Origin: Arenibacter certesii DSM 19833
GTDB lineage: Bacteria > Bacteroidota > Bacteroidia > Flavobacteriales > Flavobacteriaceae
NCBI RefSeq assembly: GCF_000429545.1
Contig: NZ_AUCB01000011.1
Span: 99,979-163,978 of the forward strand
Direction of reading: 5' to 3'
Length of the DNA: 64,000 bases
Shown here: piece by piece, positions 26,614 through 36,391 of the stretch
Position numbering within the stretch: position 1 is the stretch's first letter
Layout of the letters: each line of letters begins with the position of its first letter
Notes under the pieces: model-generated
What the model was told of the DNA's origin: nothing
Databases searched by the model: none
Seen by the model: the letters and a program-made list of their open reading frames with translations, nothing else
Translations under genes and position numbers: made by a program

Positions 26614-29130
26614 TTATCCTTCAAAATCCATTTCTTCACCACCACCATTGGTGCCTGGTCTACGATCTCTAGATTTTTGGGTCTGTGGTTGGTTAAAACG
26701 ATATTGGAAGGACAGCGTAATCTGTCTCTCCCTCCACTGAAACTCGCTATAAGTAAGCACATTTTCCGTTCTAGTTGTGCTAGTACGCTTCCTAGTGTTA
26801 AAAATGTCACTCACATTTAAAGATATAGAGGCTTTGTCCTTTAATATATCCTTACTCAGAGCAAGGTCGGAGCTCAACATACCATCTCTAGTACTCTGTG
26901 CATCTTTGGATGGGCCCATATAAAAGAAATTGGTCTGAAAATCTATTTTTCCTGGTAATGGTAATTTAGCGCTGAACCTAGTAAACCACGAGAAGTCGTT
27001 AGCATCAAAATTCTGAACTATAGTCTCATCATTACTATTTACATAAACGTAATCTCCTTTTAAATCCCTTTGAAAAGCGTTTAAATTTAGAGAAAGCCTC
27101 CAGTTTTTCTTCGGGGTGTAGGTAGTTGTAAATTCCATTCCGTACCGCTCTTCCGTAGCTAAGTTAATAGGACTACGTACTTGTACCGGTACTATAATAG
27201 GATTATTTGAATCATCTGGATTTTCTATTGATACAAAATCTCCGGTTTCCCTAGAAACAAATTGAAAAACACCTGTTGATCTATTGTAATATCCAGAAGT
27301 TGTAAAGGACATCTTGTTCCATCTCTTTAAATACCCTAAGTCATAAGCATCTGTAAATGTAGGATCTAAATCCGGATTTCCTTGAAACAAGTTGGTGTTA
27401 CTAGACCTGGATGGAAAAGGATTGATAAATCTGGACCAAGGTCTTCTAAGTCTTTTACTATAACTTAATGTAACTTGTTCGGTTTCTGAAAACTCATATC
27501 CTAAAAATACGGACGGGAACCAATCTACATAATTTTTTTTAGTGACATCGTTGTTGTTAAGGAGTTCTATTTCTATATCGGAAGCTTCCATACGTAAGCC
27601 TCCAAGAATGCTGAATTTGTCGATCTTAGTCCCTAATTGAGTGTATGCGGCATTTATGTACTCCTTATAATTTAATTCGTTGGTAAAATTAGGATCGCTT
27701 TCAAAACTTCCATTGGGCTGTAAGAGACCAAAATCAAAATCGGTGTTATTATTATTAAAGGTTCCCCGATAACCAATTTCAAATTGAGATTGGTTTTCCT
27801 TCCCAAATGGTAGGACATAATCCATTTGAACCAATTGTGATACTTGGGTCTGCGCATCAATCGTTTTTTCTGTATCTAGATCAATATTGTCTCCTAGAAT
27901 AACTTCCCTAATAATGGAATTCTCATCGTCCTGTCCTTTTGAATATTGATAATCAAAAGTAAGTTCATGACCATCTTGGTCAAATTTCTTCTGATAATTA
28001 AGAGAGTATTTTACTTCCTCTTCAAATTCATCTTCTATCGTAAATCGGTTCCTTTCTATAGTGGGGTTTCTATTAGCATCGAAGTTGAAAAAATCAACAT
28101 TCACTGTATTGTCTCCGTTGGATTTACCAAACACAAAGGAATTGGTAATACTACTACTTTCATCCAAGAATAATTCAAAACCTACATTGGTGTTAAAGCT
28201 TTTATCTTCTCTCTGATAATCTCTAATTTCATCTTGAAAGCTTAGCGTGTTGCCATTACTGTCAAAATTTTCTTGATTAAAAAGTGCATTTCCTGGCCCA
28301 CTTCTATAGCGGTAAGTAGTATTGGTGAAAATATTAAAATTATCTCTTCTTAAATTTAAACTTACAGCACCGCCATAATTATCAGGATGACCTGCATATA
28401 CGTTTACAGACCCATTGAGTCCGGCAGTTTTGCTTTGTTTTAAGATAATGTTCAATATACCTGCAGTCCCTTCGGCATCATACCTTGCTGAAGGGTTTGT
28501 AATAACCTCAACTCTTTCTATAGCGTCTGCTGGTAGTTGCTGTAGCGCTTCTGGGCTTAGTCCCGATAGGGCAGAAGGTTTTCCGTTGATAAGAATCCGA
28601 ACACTTTCGTTTCCACGTAAGCTAATATTACCTTCAACATCTACGGAGACAGAAGGAACATTCCCTAAAACGTCTGTAACCGAACCTCCTTTTACGGTTA
28701 AATCCGAACCTACATTATATACTTTTTTATCCAATCGGAGTTCTACGGTAGTACGTTCACCTACTACTTCGACTTCTGCTAATTGGGCTACATCCAAACT
28801 TAGACGAATAACACCAAGGTCTGTATCCTCCGCTAAGGTATAATTAGCTACTTTATATGATCTGTAAGAGATATATTCTACACTTAGGTTATAGTTTCCT
28901 GGTGCTGCCTCCACATTAAATTTTCCAGAAGCGTCGGTTATACCACCAGTTACCTTACTTGGGTCATTTACACTTTGTAAAACCAAGGTCGCATATTCTA
29001 GTGGTTCTTGGGTTTCTTCATCTAAAACGGTCCCGGTAATATTAACGGGCCTGTTTTGTTCATGGGGTCCTTGGGAATAAGCGGTTAACGCTAATAATAG
29101 TAATAAAGTGACCGGAATTAGTTTTCTCAT
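26614..29130 (-). CDS. CarboxypepD_reg / TonB-plug outer-membrane beta-barrel receptor
   Basis: An 838-aa outer-membrane protein: signal peptide (MRKLIPVTLLLLLALTAYSQ), a carboxypeptidase-regulatory-like beta domain (about 28-112; ITGTVLDEETQEPLEYATL), a TonB-dependent plug (about 115-240; RGNESVRILINGKPSALSGL and IERVEVITNPSARYDAEG), then a long beta barrel of about 600 residues. This is the OMP_b-brl_3 subtype, common in Bacteroidota. The ligand is unknown; there is no SusD partner. The start lies 1 nt after the stop of the small periplasmic protein gene, so they are tightly coupled. Confidence 0.9.
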   Translation of the reverse strand: MRKLIPVTLLLLLALTAYSQGPHEQNRPVNITGTVLDEETQEPLEYATLVLQSVNDPSKVTGGITDASGKFNVEAAPGNYNLSVEYISYRSYKVANYTLAEDTDLGVIRLSLDVAQLAEVEVVGERTTVELRLDKKVYNVGSDLTVKGGSVTDVLGNVPSVSVDVEGNISLRGNESVRILINGKPSALSGLSPEALQQLPADAIERVEVITNPSARYDAEGTAGILNIILKQSKTAGLNGSVNVYAGHPDNYGGAVSLNLRRDNFNIFTNTTYRYRSGPGNALFNQENFDSNGNTLSFQDEIRDYQREDKSFNTNVGFELFLDESSSITNSFVFGKSNGDNTVNVDFFNFDANRNPTIERNRFTIEDEFEEEVKYSLNYQKKFDQDGHELTFDYQYSKGQDDENSIIREVILGDNIDLDTEKTIDAQTQVSQLVQMDYVLPFGKENQSQFEIGYRGTFNNNNTDFDFGLLQPNGSFESDPNFTNELNYKEYINAAYTQLGTKIDKFSILGGLRMEASDIEIELLNNNDVTKKNYVDWFPSVFLGYEFSETEQVTLSYSKRLRRPWSRFINPFPSRSSNTNLFQGNPDLDPTFTDAYDLGYLKRWNKMSFTTSGYYNRSTGVFQFVSRETGDFVSIENPDDSNNPIIVPVQVRSPINLATEERYGMEFTTTYTPKKNWRLSLNLNAFQRDLKGDYVYVNSNDETIVQNFDANDFSWFTRFSAKLPLPGKIDFQTNFFYMGPSKDAQSTRDGMLSSDLALSKDILKDKASISLNVSDIFNTRKRTSTTRTENVLTYSEFQWRERQITLSFQYRFNQPQTQKSRDRRPGTNGGGEEMDFEG

Positions 29131-29131
29131 G

Positions 29132-29605
29132 TTAGTTGTTAGATTTTTTCTTTTTACGCTTTTTTTTATCTTTCACTTTCTTAAAGCCGTTTTCTTGAAG
29201 GGCTACAAATGCCTCATATTTCTCTATTGGAAGTCCGGCTTTGAGCTCTTCATCTTGCTGCTTGGTAATTCTTTCAAACCCTTCCCTCATTTTTTCTGGG
29301 GGTAGTTTTAAAATTTGCATTTCTATTCGCTCTTGTAGATATTTTTTCAGGGTAGAACTCAGTACCGCTTCCTCAAAAGCATTAAGCTCTAACTTTTCTG
29401 ATATTGCCGGCATTTCGGCATCTACAATTTGTTCTGCTGTTAAGTTTTCAGGTTCCTTGGGGGTTTCAGTAACTTGTGGCATAGCATTTCTTTGCCTACC
29501 ATACCCGTAACCATTGCCGTAACCATATCCGTACTGTGCACTTAAAAAAGGAAATGATAGTAGTCCTAATAAAAGGCTTACGTATAACTTTTTGTTTGTT
29601 TTCAT
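29132..29605 (-). CDS. Small periplasmic helical protein with Gly-Tyr repeat
   Basis: A 157-aa exported protein: signal peptide ending PFLSAQ, then a Gly/Tyr repeat (YGYGYGNGYGYGRQR), a helical core (about 55-135; ELNAFEEAVLSSTLKKYLQE and PPEKMREGFERITKQQDEEL) and a lysine-rich tail. The core has the look of Spy/CpxP-like periplasmic helical proteins, but the family LTxxQ motifs are not clear. First gene of an operon with the receptor. I cannot name a function; it may assist or interact with the receptor. Confidence 0.75.
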   Translation of the reverse strand: MKTNKKLYVSLLLGLLSFPFLSAQYGYGYGNGYGYGRQRNAMPQVTETPKEPENLTAEQIVDAEMPAISEKLELNAFEEAVLSSTLKKYLQERIEMQILKLPPEKMREGFERITKQQDEELKAGLPIEKYEAFVALQENGFKKVKDKKKRKKKKSNN

Positions 29606-29629
29606 AATGTTTACTGCTTAGTGAGATTC

Positions 29630-29637
29630 CAAAATTA
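29630..29637 (-). promoter_or_regulatory. Putative -7 element (TAATTTTG) of the receptor operon
   Basis: Minus-strand TAnnTTTG match 24 nt upstream of the ATG at 29605. Confidence 0.45.
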
Positions 29638-29782
29638 AATGAAGGTTTAACCGTTGTGGGTTAAATGTTTGTTAAATTGGGAAAGGCTTAATATTTACGG
29701 CACATCTTCCCCTGAAGATTAGTGTAGCGAATAGCTAAGATAATTTTAAAGAAAAATAATTGTTGGAAAGGAATGGAACTGC

Positions 29783-30124
29783 TTATAGCAGCTCCATTAT
29801 TTTTTCTGGTGGACGACCTATAACACCTTTATTATTGCGGATTACAATAGGTCGTTCTATTAACTTAGGATTTTCTACCATTGCTGATAATAACTCATCA
29901 TCGGAAAGTTCTTTCCCTTTGTAATTATCCTTCCAAATGCTTTCGTTGGTCCTAATAAGTTCAATAGGTTTAACCCCAAGAATTTTTACAATCTCCTTTA
30001 ATTCCTTTTTAGTAGGAACATTCTCGAGATACTTTACAATTTCAAAATCCTTCCCAGATTCGGTAAGTAGCGCAACTCCCTGTCTGGATTTGCTGCATCT
30101 GGGGTTATGGAATATTTTAATCAT
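29783..30124 (-). CDS. arsC: ArsC-family arsenate reductase-like protein
   Basis: A 113-aa thioredoxin-fold protein of the glutaredoxin-coupled ArsC/YffB/Spx family. The active-site Cys is in HNPRCSKSRQG (about residues 6-16), and the C-terminal RPIVIRNNKGVIGRP contains the Arg that stabilises the oxyanion. It would reduce arsenate to arsenite, or act as a thiol regulator; there is no arsB, arsR or other ars gene nearby, so a role in arsenic resistance is not supported by context. Confidence 0.85.
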   Translation of the reverse strand: MIKIFHNPRCSKSRQGVALLTESGKDFEIVKYLENVPTKKELKEIVKILGVKPIELIRTNESIWKDNYKGKELSDDELLSAMVENPKLIERPIVIRNNKGVIGRPPEKIMELL

Positions 30125-30172
30125 AATTGTCCAATTTAATAGTTTAATCTTTTATATGAGAAGGTACTGCTT

Positions 30173-30201
30173 TTAAAACCCACAACTGTCTTGCGTGGGT
30201 T
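30173..30201 (-). terminator. Terminator after prfB
   Basis: Stem AACCCAC (30177-30183) / GTGGGTT (30195-30201). The minus transcript then runs into UUUU. It lies 14 nt after the prfB stop. Confidence 0.55.
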
Positions 30202-30214
30202 AAATTGAATGAAT

Positions 30215-31313
30215 CTAATCATCATCTTTTTGGCCCATTAACATTAAATAGGCTTTCAAAAAACGATCTATGTCCCCATCCATAACGTCATCAACATTGC
30301 CAGTTTCCTCCCCAGTACGTACGTCTTTTACCAATTTATAAGGATGCATTACGTAATTACGAATCTGCGAGCCCCATTCAATTTTCATCTTAGATGATTC
30401 AATCTCTTGTCGGGCTTCCATTTTCTTACGAAGTTCTATCTCATATAATTGGGATTTAAGCATCTTCATAGCAGTAGCCCTATTATCATGTTGAGAACGC
30501 GAATCGGAACAGGAAATGTGGATGCCAGTGGGTTTATGGACCAATTGCACCTTGGTTTCTACCTTGTTTACATTCTGTCCTCCCGCTCCGCTAGACCTTG
30601 CTGTTGTGATTTCTATGTCAGAAGGATTAATATCGACCTCTATACTGTCGTCCACCATGGGGTACACATATACAGACGCAAAAGAGGTGTGTCTTTTGGC
30701 GTTGCTGTCGAAAGGGGATATGCGGACCAATCTATGTACTCCATTCTCTCCTTTTAACCAGCCAAAAGCAAATTCGCCATCAATCTCTAAACTCACCGTC
30801 TTTATTCCAGCAACATCGCCTTCTTGATAGTTGAGTTCCTTAATTTTGTAACCGTGTTTTTCACACCACATCATATACATTCGCATAAGCATGGCGGCCC
30901 AATCACAGCTTTCAGTACCACCAGCACCAGAAGTGATTTGTATTACGGCAGAAAGTTCATCCCCTTCCGAGGAAAGCATGTTCTTGAACTCCAATTTTTC
31001 TATGGCATCCAAGGTCTTCTCATAATGCTTGTCTACCTCCTCCTGACTCATTTCCTCTTCATTGAGGAATTCCAAAAACACCTCCAAATCACCCACAAAA
31101 CTCTTTGCCTTATTATAATCGTCTACCCATTGCTTTTTAGATTGGATTAATTTCATATGTGCTTGAGCCTCCTGTGGATGGTCCCAAAAATCTGGAGCCA
31201 TGGTTTTTTCTTGCTCGTTCTCTATTTCAATAAGCTTAGCATCAATGTCAAAGATACCTCCTTAACGCACCAAGGCGATCCAAAAGACTATTATAATGGT
31301 CTGTATTAATCAT
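30215..31313 (-). CDS. prfB: Peptide chain release factor 2, with programmed +1 frameshift
   Basis: RF2 recognises UGA/UAA stop codons. The main frame (30215-31201) has the SPF tripeptide (VRISPFDSN) and the GGQ loop ([18 protein letters not shown]). The first exon-like part starts at ATG 31313 ([20 protein letters not shown]) and reaches an in-frame TGA at 31248-31250. The site reads AGGAGGTATCTTTGAC: an internal Shine-Dalgarno, the slippery CTT and the TGA, just as in the known prfB frameshift signal. A +1 shift there gives a 365-aa product, exactly RF2 size. Translation thus self-regulates: low RF2 favours the shift. This is not a mutation. Confidence 0.96.
31248..31263 (-). promoter_or_regulatory. 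prfB programmed frameshift site
   Basis: Minus-strand AGGAGGTATCTTTGAC region: SD-like AGGAGG, slippery CTT, and TGA at 31248-31250. The zero frame ends in ...LRRYL-stop and the +1 frame continues [10 protein letters not shown]. Confidence 0.93.
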
Positions 31314-31398
31314 AATTCTTCGTTTTGAGCAAAAATAGAACTTAAGTATGGTTGTACAATCTATTTTATATAAATTTAAAAAATCAATTTAAGGAATA

Positions 31399-33804
31399 AT
31401 GAAAAACCATATTTTAGTGAGCTTTGCAATGTTTATGGGATTGATGGGGGTAGCTGCTCAATTTCAGGAAAATAGTAAGAATTTTACCAAATATCAAGGA
31501 AAGTTCAATTTTCTATACGATGTAAAAAGTGATAAAATATACCTAGAGGTAGAAGAACTAAACAAAGAATTTCTCTATGTATACTCCCTAAGTAGTGGGA
31601 TTGGCAGCAATGATATTGGTTTAGATAGAGGTCAACTAGGAGGCGAGCAAGTGGTGTATTTTGAAAAAGCTGGCAATAAACTGCTTTTGGTACAACCTAA
31701 CCTTAAATTTAGAGCGCTTACTGATAATGAATTGGAAAAGAAATCTGTAGAACAGGCCTTTGCAAGATCAATACTTTTTGGTTTTAAGATAGAGGAGGAG
31801 AAAGACGGAAAATATATTATTGACCTAACAGATTTTTTATTGCAGGATGTACATGGTGTTTCTCAACAACTACAGAGAAGTGCCCAAGGAAGTTATAGCT
31901 TGGATAAATCGAAAAGTGCTATTAATCTCGAGCGAACTAAAGCTTTTCCCAAAAACATTGAATTTGATGTGATACTTACCTTTTCTGGGGAGGCAAAAGG
32001 AAGTCATATCCGTTCGGTTGCCCCAAACTCGAGCTTAATTACTGTAACCCAACACCATTCCTTTATCGATCTACCTGATAATAACTATAAAAAGAGAGCT
32101 TTTGACCCTAGGTCCGGATCGTATTCCTTTTCGTATTATGATTATTCTACACCAATACAAGAGCCTATTCTTAAAAGGTATATTCCAAGACATAGGTTAA
32201 AAAAGAAAGACCCAAAAGCAGCGGTTAGTGAAGCAGTAGAGCCTATAATATATTATTTGGACAATGGCACTCCAGAGCCAGTGCGTTCAGCATTGTTAGA
32301 GGGAGCTCGTTGGTGGAACGAAGCTTTTGAGGCCATTGGATATAAAGATGCTTTTCAAGTGAAAATACTACCAGACGATGCGGATCCGATGGATGTAAGA
32401 TATAATGTAATTCAATGGGTTCACCGTTCTACGCGAGGGTGGAGTTATGGGAGTAGTATAAAAGATCCGCGTACGGGAGAGATCCTTAAGGGGCACGTAA
32501 GTTTGGGTAGCCTCAGAATACGTCAGGATTTTTTAATTGCCCAGGCTTTAATGGATAAACCATTTGCGAAGCGCGATGACAATTATGAGCCGATGTTAGC
32601 AATGGCCTTAGCGCGTATTAGACAGCTATCAGCACACGAGATAGGACATACCCTAGGTTTTGCCCATAATTTTGCTGCAAGTGCAAGTGGCATGACATCG
32701 GTTATGGATTATCCTCATCCGGCAGTGGAATTAAAACGGCGTAAAGTTAATTTTACAAATGCATATGATACAGGTATTGGGGATTGGGACAAGCTTACAG
32801 TGGCTTACTCCTATTCTGAATTTACAGAGGAGGAAGAAAGTGAAGCCCTTAATAGGATTTTGGAAAACGGCCATAAAAATGGCCTTAGGTTTATTTCAGA
32901 TACAGATGCTAGGGCAAAAGGAGGAGCACACGCATACGCTCATCTATGGGATAACGGAAATAATGCGACTACAGAACTAGAAAATATATTAGAAATAAGA
33001 AAGGTGGCTATTTCCAATTTTTCTATAGACAATATTCGTAAAAATGAACCCAATACGGTATTAGAGGACGTTTTTGTTCCCCTCTATTTTTTTCATAGAT
33101 ACCAGACTGAAGCAGTTACCAAGCTTATTGGTGGGATGGATTATAATTATACGGTTAAAGGAGATGGACAGACCGTAGTGGAGCCCATACCTAATAACAC
33201 ACAGAAGTTGGCCTTAAAAGCCCTACTTACTACCTTGGATGCAAATGAAATTGCAATCCCTAAGGATAAATTAGCATTGTTTCCACCAAGAAGTATGGGG
33301 TACGCACGTACAAGGGAATCTTTTAAAGGTCGCACAGGGGTTACTTTTGACCCTCTTTCTGCTCCAGAAACCGCAGCAGACCTAAGCTTGGAATTACTTT
33401 TGCATCCAGAAAGAGCCTCTAGGTTAATCATTCAAAAAAGCCTAAAAGAGAATGATCTGGGACTTGGAGACGTATTGGACGAAACGATTAGGGAAACCAT
33501 AGCGAAGTCTCATAAAGACCAGTACATTAATGAAGTACAGAAGAATATTAATTATAGGGTGCTGTATCACATAATGAGTTTGGCAGCACAAGATAAAGTG
33601 CATCCACAAGTAAACGCAATTGCCAATCAGAAACTGGGATATATAAAATCCCGATTCTCTGGTAGTAGCGATGCTAATGCTCAAGAAATGGCCCGGAGGA
33701 TAGATAACTTTTACGCGCATCCAGAATTATTTAAAGTAATTCCATCGCCTGAAATTCCTGATGGCTCTCCAATTGGAATGGACTGCTTTATTTCTAACTA
33801 TTAA
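31399..33804 (+). CDS. Exported zinc-dependent metalloprotease (DUF5117/DUF4953 type)
   Basis: An 801-aa secreted or periplasmic protease. Signal peptide ending GVAAQ. The zinc site is the extended metzincin-like HEIGHTLGFAHN (HExxHxxGxxH), followed about 20 residues later by a Met-turn-like VMDYPHP. The N-terminal ~250 residues correspond to the DUF5117/5118 domains and the C-terminus to DUF4953, the domain order usual in Bacteroidota. Substrate unknown. It is divergent from prfB and followed by threonine aldolase on the same strand (22-nt gap). Confidence 0.9.
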   Translation: MKNHILVSFAMFMGLMGVAAQFQENSKNFTKYQGKFNFLYDVKSDKIYLEVEELNKEFLYVYSLSSGIGSNDIGLDRGQLGGEQVVYFEKAGNKLLLVQPNLKFRALTDNELEKKSVEQAFARSILFGFKIEEEKDGKYIIDLTDFLLQDVHGVSQQLQRSAQGSYSLDKSKSAINLERTKAFPKNIEFDVILTFSGEAKGSHIRSVAPNSSLITVTQHHSFIDLPDNNYKKRAFDPRSGSYSFSYYDYSTPIQEPILKRYIPRHRLKKKDPKAAVSEAVEPIIYYLDNGTPEPVRSALLEGARWWNEAFEAIGYKDAFQVKILPDDADPMDVRYNVIQWVHRSTRGWSYGSSIKDPRTGEILKGHVSLGSLRIRQDFLIAQALMDKPFAKRDDNYEPMLAMALARIRQLSAHEIGHTLGFAHNFAASASGMTSVMDYPHPAVELKRRKVNFTNAYDTGIGDWDKLTVAYSYSEFTEEEESEALNRILENGHKNGLRFISDTDARAKGGAHAYAHLWDNGNNATTELENILEIRKVAISNFSIDNIRKNEPNTVLEDVFVPLYFFHRYQTEAVTKLIGGMDYNYTVKGDGQTVVEPIPNNTQKLALKALLTTLDANEIAIPKDKLALFPPRSMGYARTRESFKGRTGVTFDPLSAPETAADLSLELLLHPERASRLIIQKSLKENDLGLGDVLDETIRETIAKSHKDQYINEVQKNINYRVLYHIMSLAAQDKVHPQVNAIANQKLGYIKSRFSGSSDANAQEMARRIDNFYAHPELFKVIPSPEIPDGSPIGMDCFISNY

Positions 33805-33826
33805 TAAATAATACACACCTATTTAT

Positions 33827-34849
33827 ATGAAAATCAATCTGATTAGTGATACCGTTACCAAACCCACCAAAGGAATGCTAAAAGCGATGATGTCTGCCGA
33901 GGTTGGTGATGATGTTTTTAAAGAAGACCCCAGTGTTAACTTGTTAGAGGAAAAAGTAGCTACAATGTTTGGGAAGGAGGCTGCCCTATTTTTTCCAAGT
34001 GGCACCATGGCTAACCAAACTGCAATTAAGTTGCACACCCAGCCAGGAGAACAATTGATCTGTGATAAATATGCCCATATCTATAATTATGAAGGGGGTG
34101 GGGTTAGTTTTAACAGTGGAGTGTCTTGTAAATTGGTAGATGGGGAAAGGGGTATGATGACGGCCGCACAAGTAAAAGAAGCTATTAATCCGCCTGATTT
34201 TTACCATAGTCCATTAACGACTTTGGTTTCTATAGAAAATACCACCAATAAGGGTGGTGGAGCCTGTTGGGATTTTGAGGAACTAAAAGCTATCCGTAAT
34301 GTATGCGATCAACATTCACTAAAATATCATTTAGATGGTGCCCGGTTATGGAACGCTTTGGTCGCCAATGATGAAACTACCCAACAATATGGAGCGTTGT
34401 TCCATACCATTAGCGTTTGTCTCAGTAAGGGACTTGGTTGTCCGGTAGGCTCTGTTTTGGTAGGTGATCAAGAAACTATACAACGGGCAATAAGGGTAAG
34501 AAAAGTTTTTGGTGGAGGAATGAGGCAAGCCGGATTTTTAGCGGCAGCGGGTATATATGCTTTGGACAATCATATAAACCGATTGGCAGAAGATCATACT
34601 AAGGCAAAGGAAATTAGTCACTTACTAGAGTCCTTGCCGTATATTAAATCGGTTGCTCCTACAGAAACCAATATTGTTATTTTTGAGATAGATGAGCAGC
34701 GAAGGAGCTTGGACGATTTTCTAAGCAGTTTAAAACAAAATGATATCCATATAATCGGGATGGGCCAAGGAAAGTTACGTATTGTAACCCACATGGATTA
34801 TACAGAAGCAATGCATAAAAAGTTTATGGAAATTATACCTCAGCTATAA
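33827..34849 (+). CDS. Low-specificity L-threonine aldolase
   Basis: A 340-aa PLP-dependent fold-type I enzyme that cleaves threonine or allo-threonine to glycine and acetaldehyde. The family N-terminus ISDTVTKPTKGMLKAMMSAE and GDDVFKEDPSVNLLE is clear. The PLP lysine is in SVCLSKGLGCPVGSVL, and the aspartate region is YHLDGARLWNAL. Usual length. It follows the metalloprotease gene and ends 2 nt from the convergent DUF1508 gene. Confidence 0.93.
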   Translation: MKINLISDTVTKPTKGMLKAMMSAEVGDDVFKEDPSVNLLEEKVATMFGKEAALFFPSGTMANQTAIKLHTQPGEQLICDKYAHIYNYEGGGVSFNSGVSCKLVDGERGMMTAAQVKEAINPPDFYHSPLTTLVSIENTTNKGGGACWDFEELKAIRNVCDQHSLKYHLDGARLWNALVANDETTQQYGALFHTISVCLSKGLGCPVGSVLVGDQETIQRAIRVRKVFGGGMRQAGFLAAAGIYALDNHINRLAEDHTKAKEISHLLESLPYIKSVAPTETNIVIFEIDEQRRSLDDFLSSLKQNDIHIIGMGQGKLRIVTHMDYTEAMHKKFMEIIPQL

Positions 34850-34851
34850 AT

Positions 34852-35172
34852 TTAAGCGATCGTTTCGGGTAAATTTGAAATAATATTTTTTAGATTTTTA
34901 ATACCGTTTTCCATTCCGGCTTCTGAACTATAGAACATCGAATTTCCAATAAGAGTACCATCACTATTATTAAGCAGAAAAAAGAATTTTCCGTGGTAAT
35001 TGGTCTTTCGTTCAAAGGAAGATTCCCGTTTAATCCATTCCTTTAAATTGGATATGGTCCGCTCCATTTTTTCCTTGTCATTAAAGGGAACACTATGTAA
35101 AAGGGCCTGTCCATCTTTGGTTTGTATAGCAAAGGTATAGGTGTGATCCGATTCTTTTTTAATCTGTATCAT
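34852..35172 (-). CDS. DUF1508 (YegP-like) tandem-repeat protein
   Basis: A 106-aa protein made of two DUF1508 repeats: residues 1-50 (YTFAIQTKDGQALLHSVPF) and 55-106 (KFFFLLNNSDGTLIGNSMFY), each beta-beta-beta-alpha with a 'DG..L..S..F/Y' core, as in E. coli YegP. Function is not established for the family. It converges on threonine aldolase with only 2 nt between stops. Confidence 0.85.
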   Translation of the reverse strand: MIQIKKESDHTYTFAIQTKDGQALLHSVPFNDKEKMERTISNLKEWIKRESSFERKTNYHGKFFFLLNNSDGTLIGNSMFYSSEAGMENGIKNLKNIISNLPETIA

Positions 35173-35365
35173 TGGCTAAATGTCTTTTTATAAAGTTACA
35201 CAAAATATATCAATGACAAGCCTTCATTCCTTTCCGTCATAGGCTTATCCTAAGCGCTTACCTAAATGCCTAAAATTTTAATTACGGGGAAACGGGTTAA
35301 GGATTTAATGGATAAGAAACACTCTTATAATGATTTCAGGTAACTTTATATATCGGAATAAGTCT

Positions 35366-36391
35366 ATGGAAACACCTTTATTGATTTTTAATGAAAATGG
35401 TATTTACTGCCAAGAGGCCGATGTATATTTAGATCCTTGGCACCCTGTAGATCGTGCAATAATAACCCACGGACATGCGGATCATAGTCGCTATGGGAAC
35501 AAAGAATACATAACCCACAAAAATAATGTTCCTATAATAAAGCATCGGTTAGGGGATATTTTAGTCCACGGAAAGGAATACAATGAAAAGTTTGTAGTGA
35601 ACAATGTTACCTTTTCTCTCCATCCTGCCGGGCACATCATTGGTAGTTCTCAAGTCAGGGTAGAACATAAAGGAGAGGTTTGGGTTTTTTCTGGGGATTA
35701 TAAACTTGAGGATGATGGCATATCCACCCCATTTGAGCCGGTAAAGTGCCATACTTTTATTACGGAGTGTACCTTTGGTATTCCTCCCTTTAAATGGATG
35801 CCCCAAGGTGAAGTTTTTAAAGACATTAACCAATGGTGGGCTAATAATAGGGAAGAGGGAAAAACATCTGTCCTATTTGGTTACTCTTTAGGAAAGGCCC
35901 AGCGTTTATTGAAATATTTAGATACCTCTATTGGGGAAATCTACACCCATGGTGCCATTGAAAACATGACGGAGGTTTTAAGAAATCAGGCACAGTTTCC
36001 TCCCACTACTTTAATTACACGGGATACAAAGAAAAAAGACTTGTTAGGAAACATTGTCTTGGCGCCACCTAGTGCCCATGGAAGTACGTGGATTCGTAAA
36101 ATGGTGCCATTTGTAACTGCTTCCGCAAGTGGATGGATGGCATTTAGGGGTGCACGCCGTAGAAGAGCTATTGATAAAGGTTTTGTATTATCTGATCATT
36201 GTGACTGGGAAGAACTGCTTACCGCAATAAAAAGTACTGGTGCCGAAAAAATTATTGCTACACATGGATATACGGAAATATTCTCCCGATACCTAAGAGC
36301 GCAAGGTTATGATGCCAGAACAGAAGAAACTCAGTTTGAAGGAGAAGTAGACGAGGTGCATATAGAAAAAAAAGAGAAGGAAGAGCTATGA
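35366..36391 (+). CDS. Ligase-associated DNA exonuclease (metallo-beta-lactamase/beta-CASP)
   Basis: A 341-aa nuclease. The metal-binding motif HGHADHSR (about 35-42) is followed by HPAGHIIGSSQV, FSGDYKLE and a C-terminal LSDHCDWEEL and ATHGYTE, the order seen in beta-CASP nucleases such as SNM1 and Artemis. It is the first gene of the four-gene ligase-associated DNA repair cassette. The start at 35366 (METPLLIFNENGIYC) is chosen over an open frame from 35330. Its stop overlaps the ligase start (ATGA). Confidence 0.92.
   Translation: METPLLIFNENGIYCQEADVYLDPWHPVDRAIITHGHADHSRYGNKEYITHKNNVPIIKHRLGDILVHGKEYNEKFVVNNVTFSLHPAGHIIGSSQVRVEHKGEVWVFSGDYKLEDDGISTPFEPVKCHTFITECTFGIPPFKWMPQGEVFKDINQWWANNREEGKTSVLFGYSLGKAQRLLKYLDTSIGEIYTHGAIENMTEVLRNQAQFPPTTLITRDTKKKDLLGNIVLAPPSAHGSTWIRKMVPFVTASASGWMAFRGARRRRAIDKGFVLSDHCDWEELLTAIKSTGAEKIIATHGYTEIFSRYLRAQGYDARTEETQFEGEVDEVHIEKKEKEEL

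Noticed and set aside
29783..30124. Arsenic resistance operon
   Set aside because: Only the ArsC-like gene is present; no arsR, arsB or acr3 is nearby.
31248..31250. TGA inside prfB as a nonsense mutation or sequencing error
   Set aside because: It lies in the exact conserved RF2 frameshift context (AGGAGG, CTT TGA C) and the joined product has normal length.
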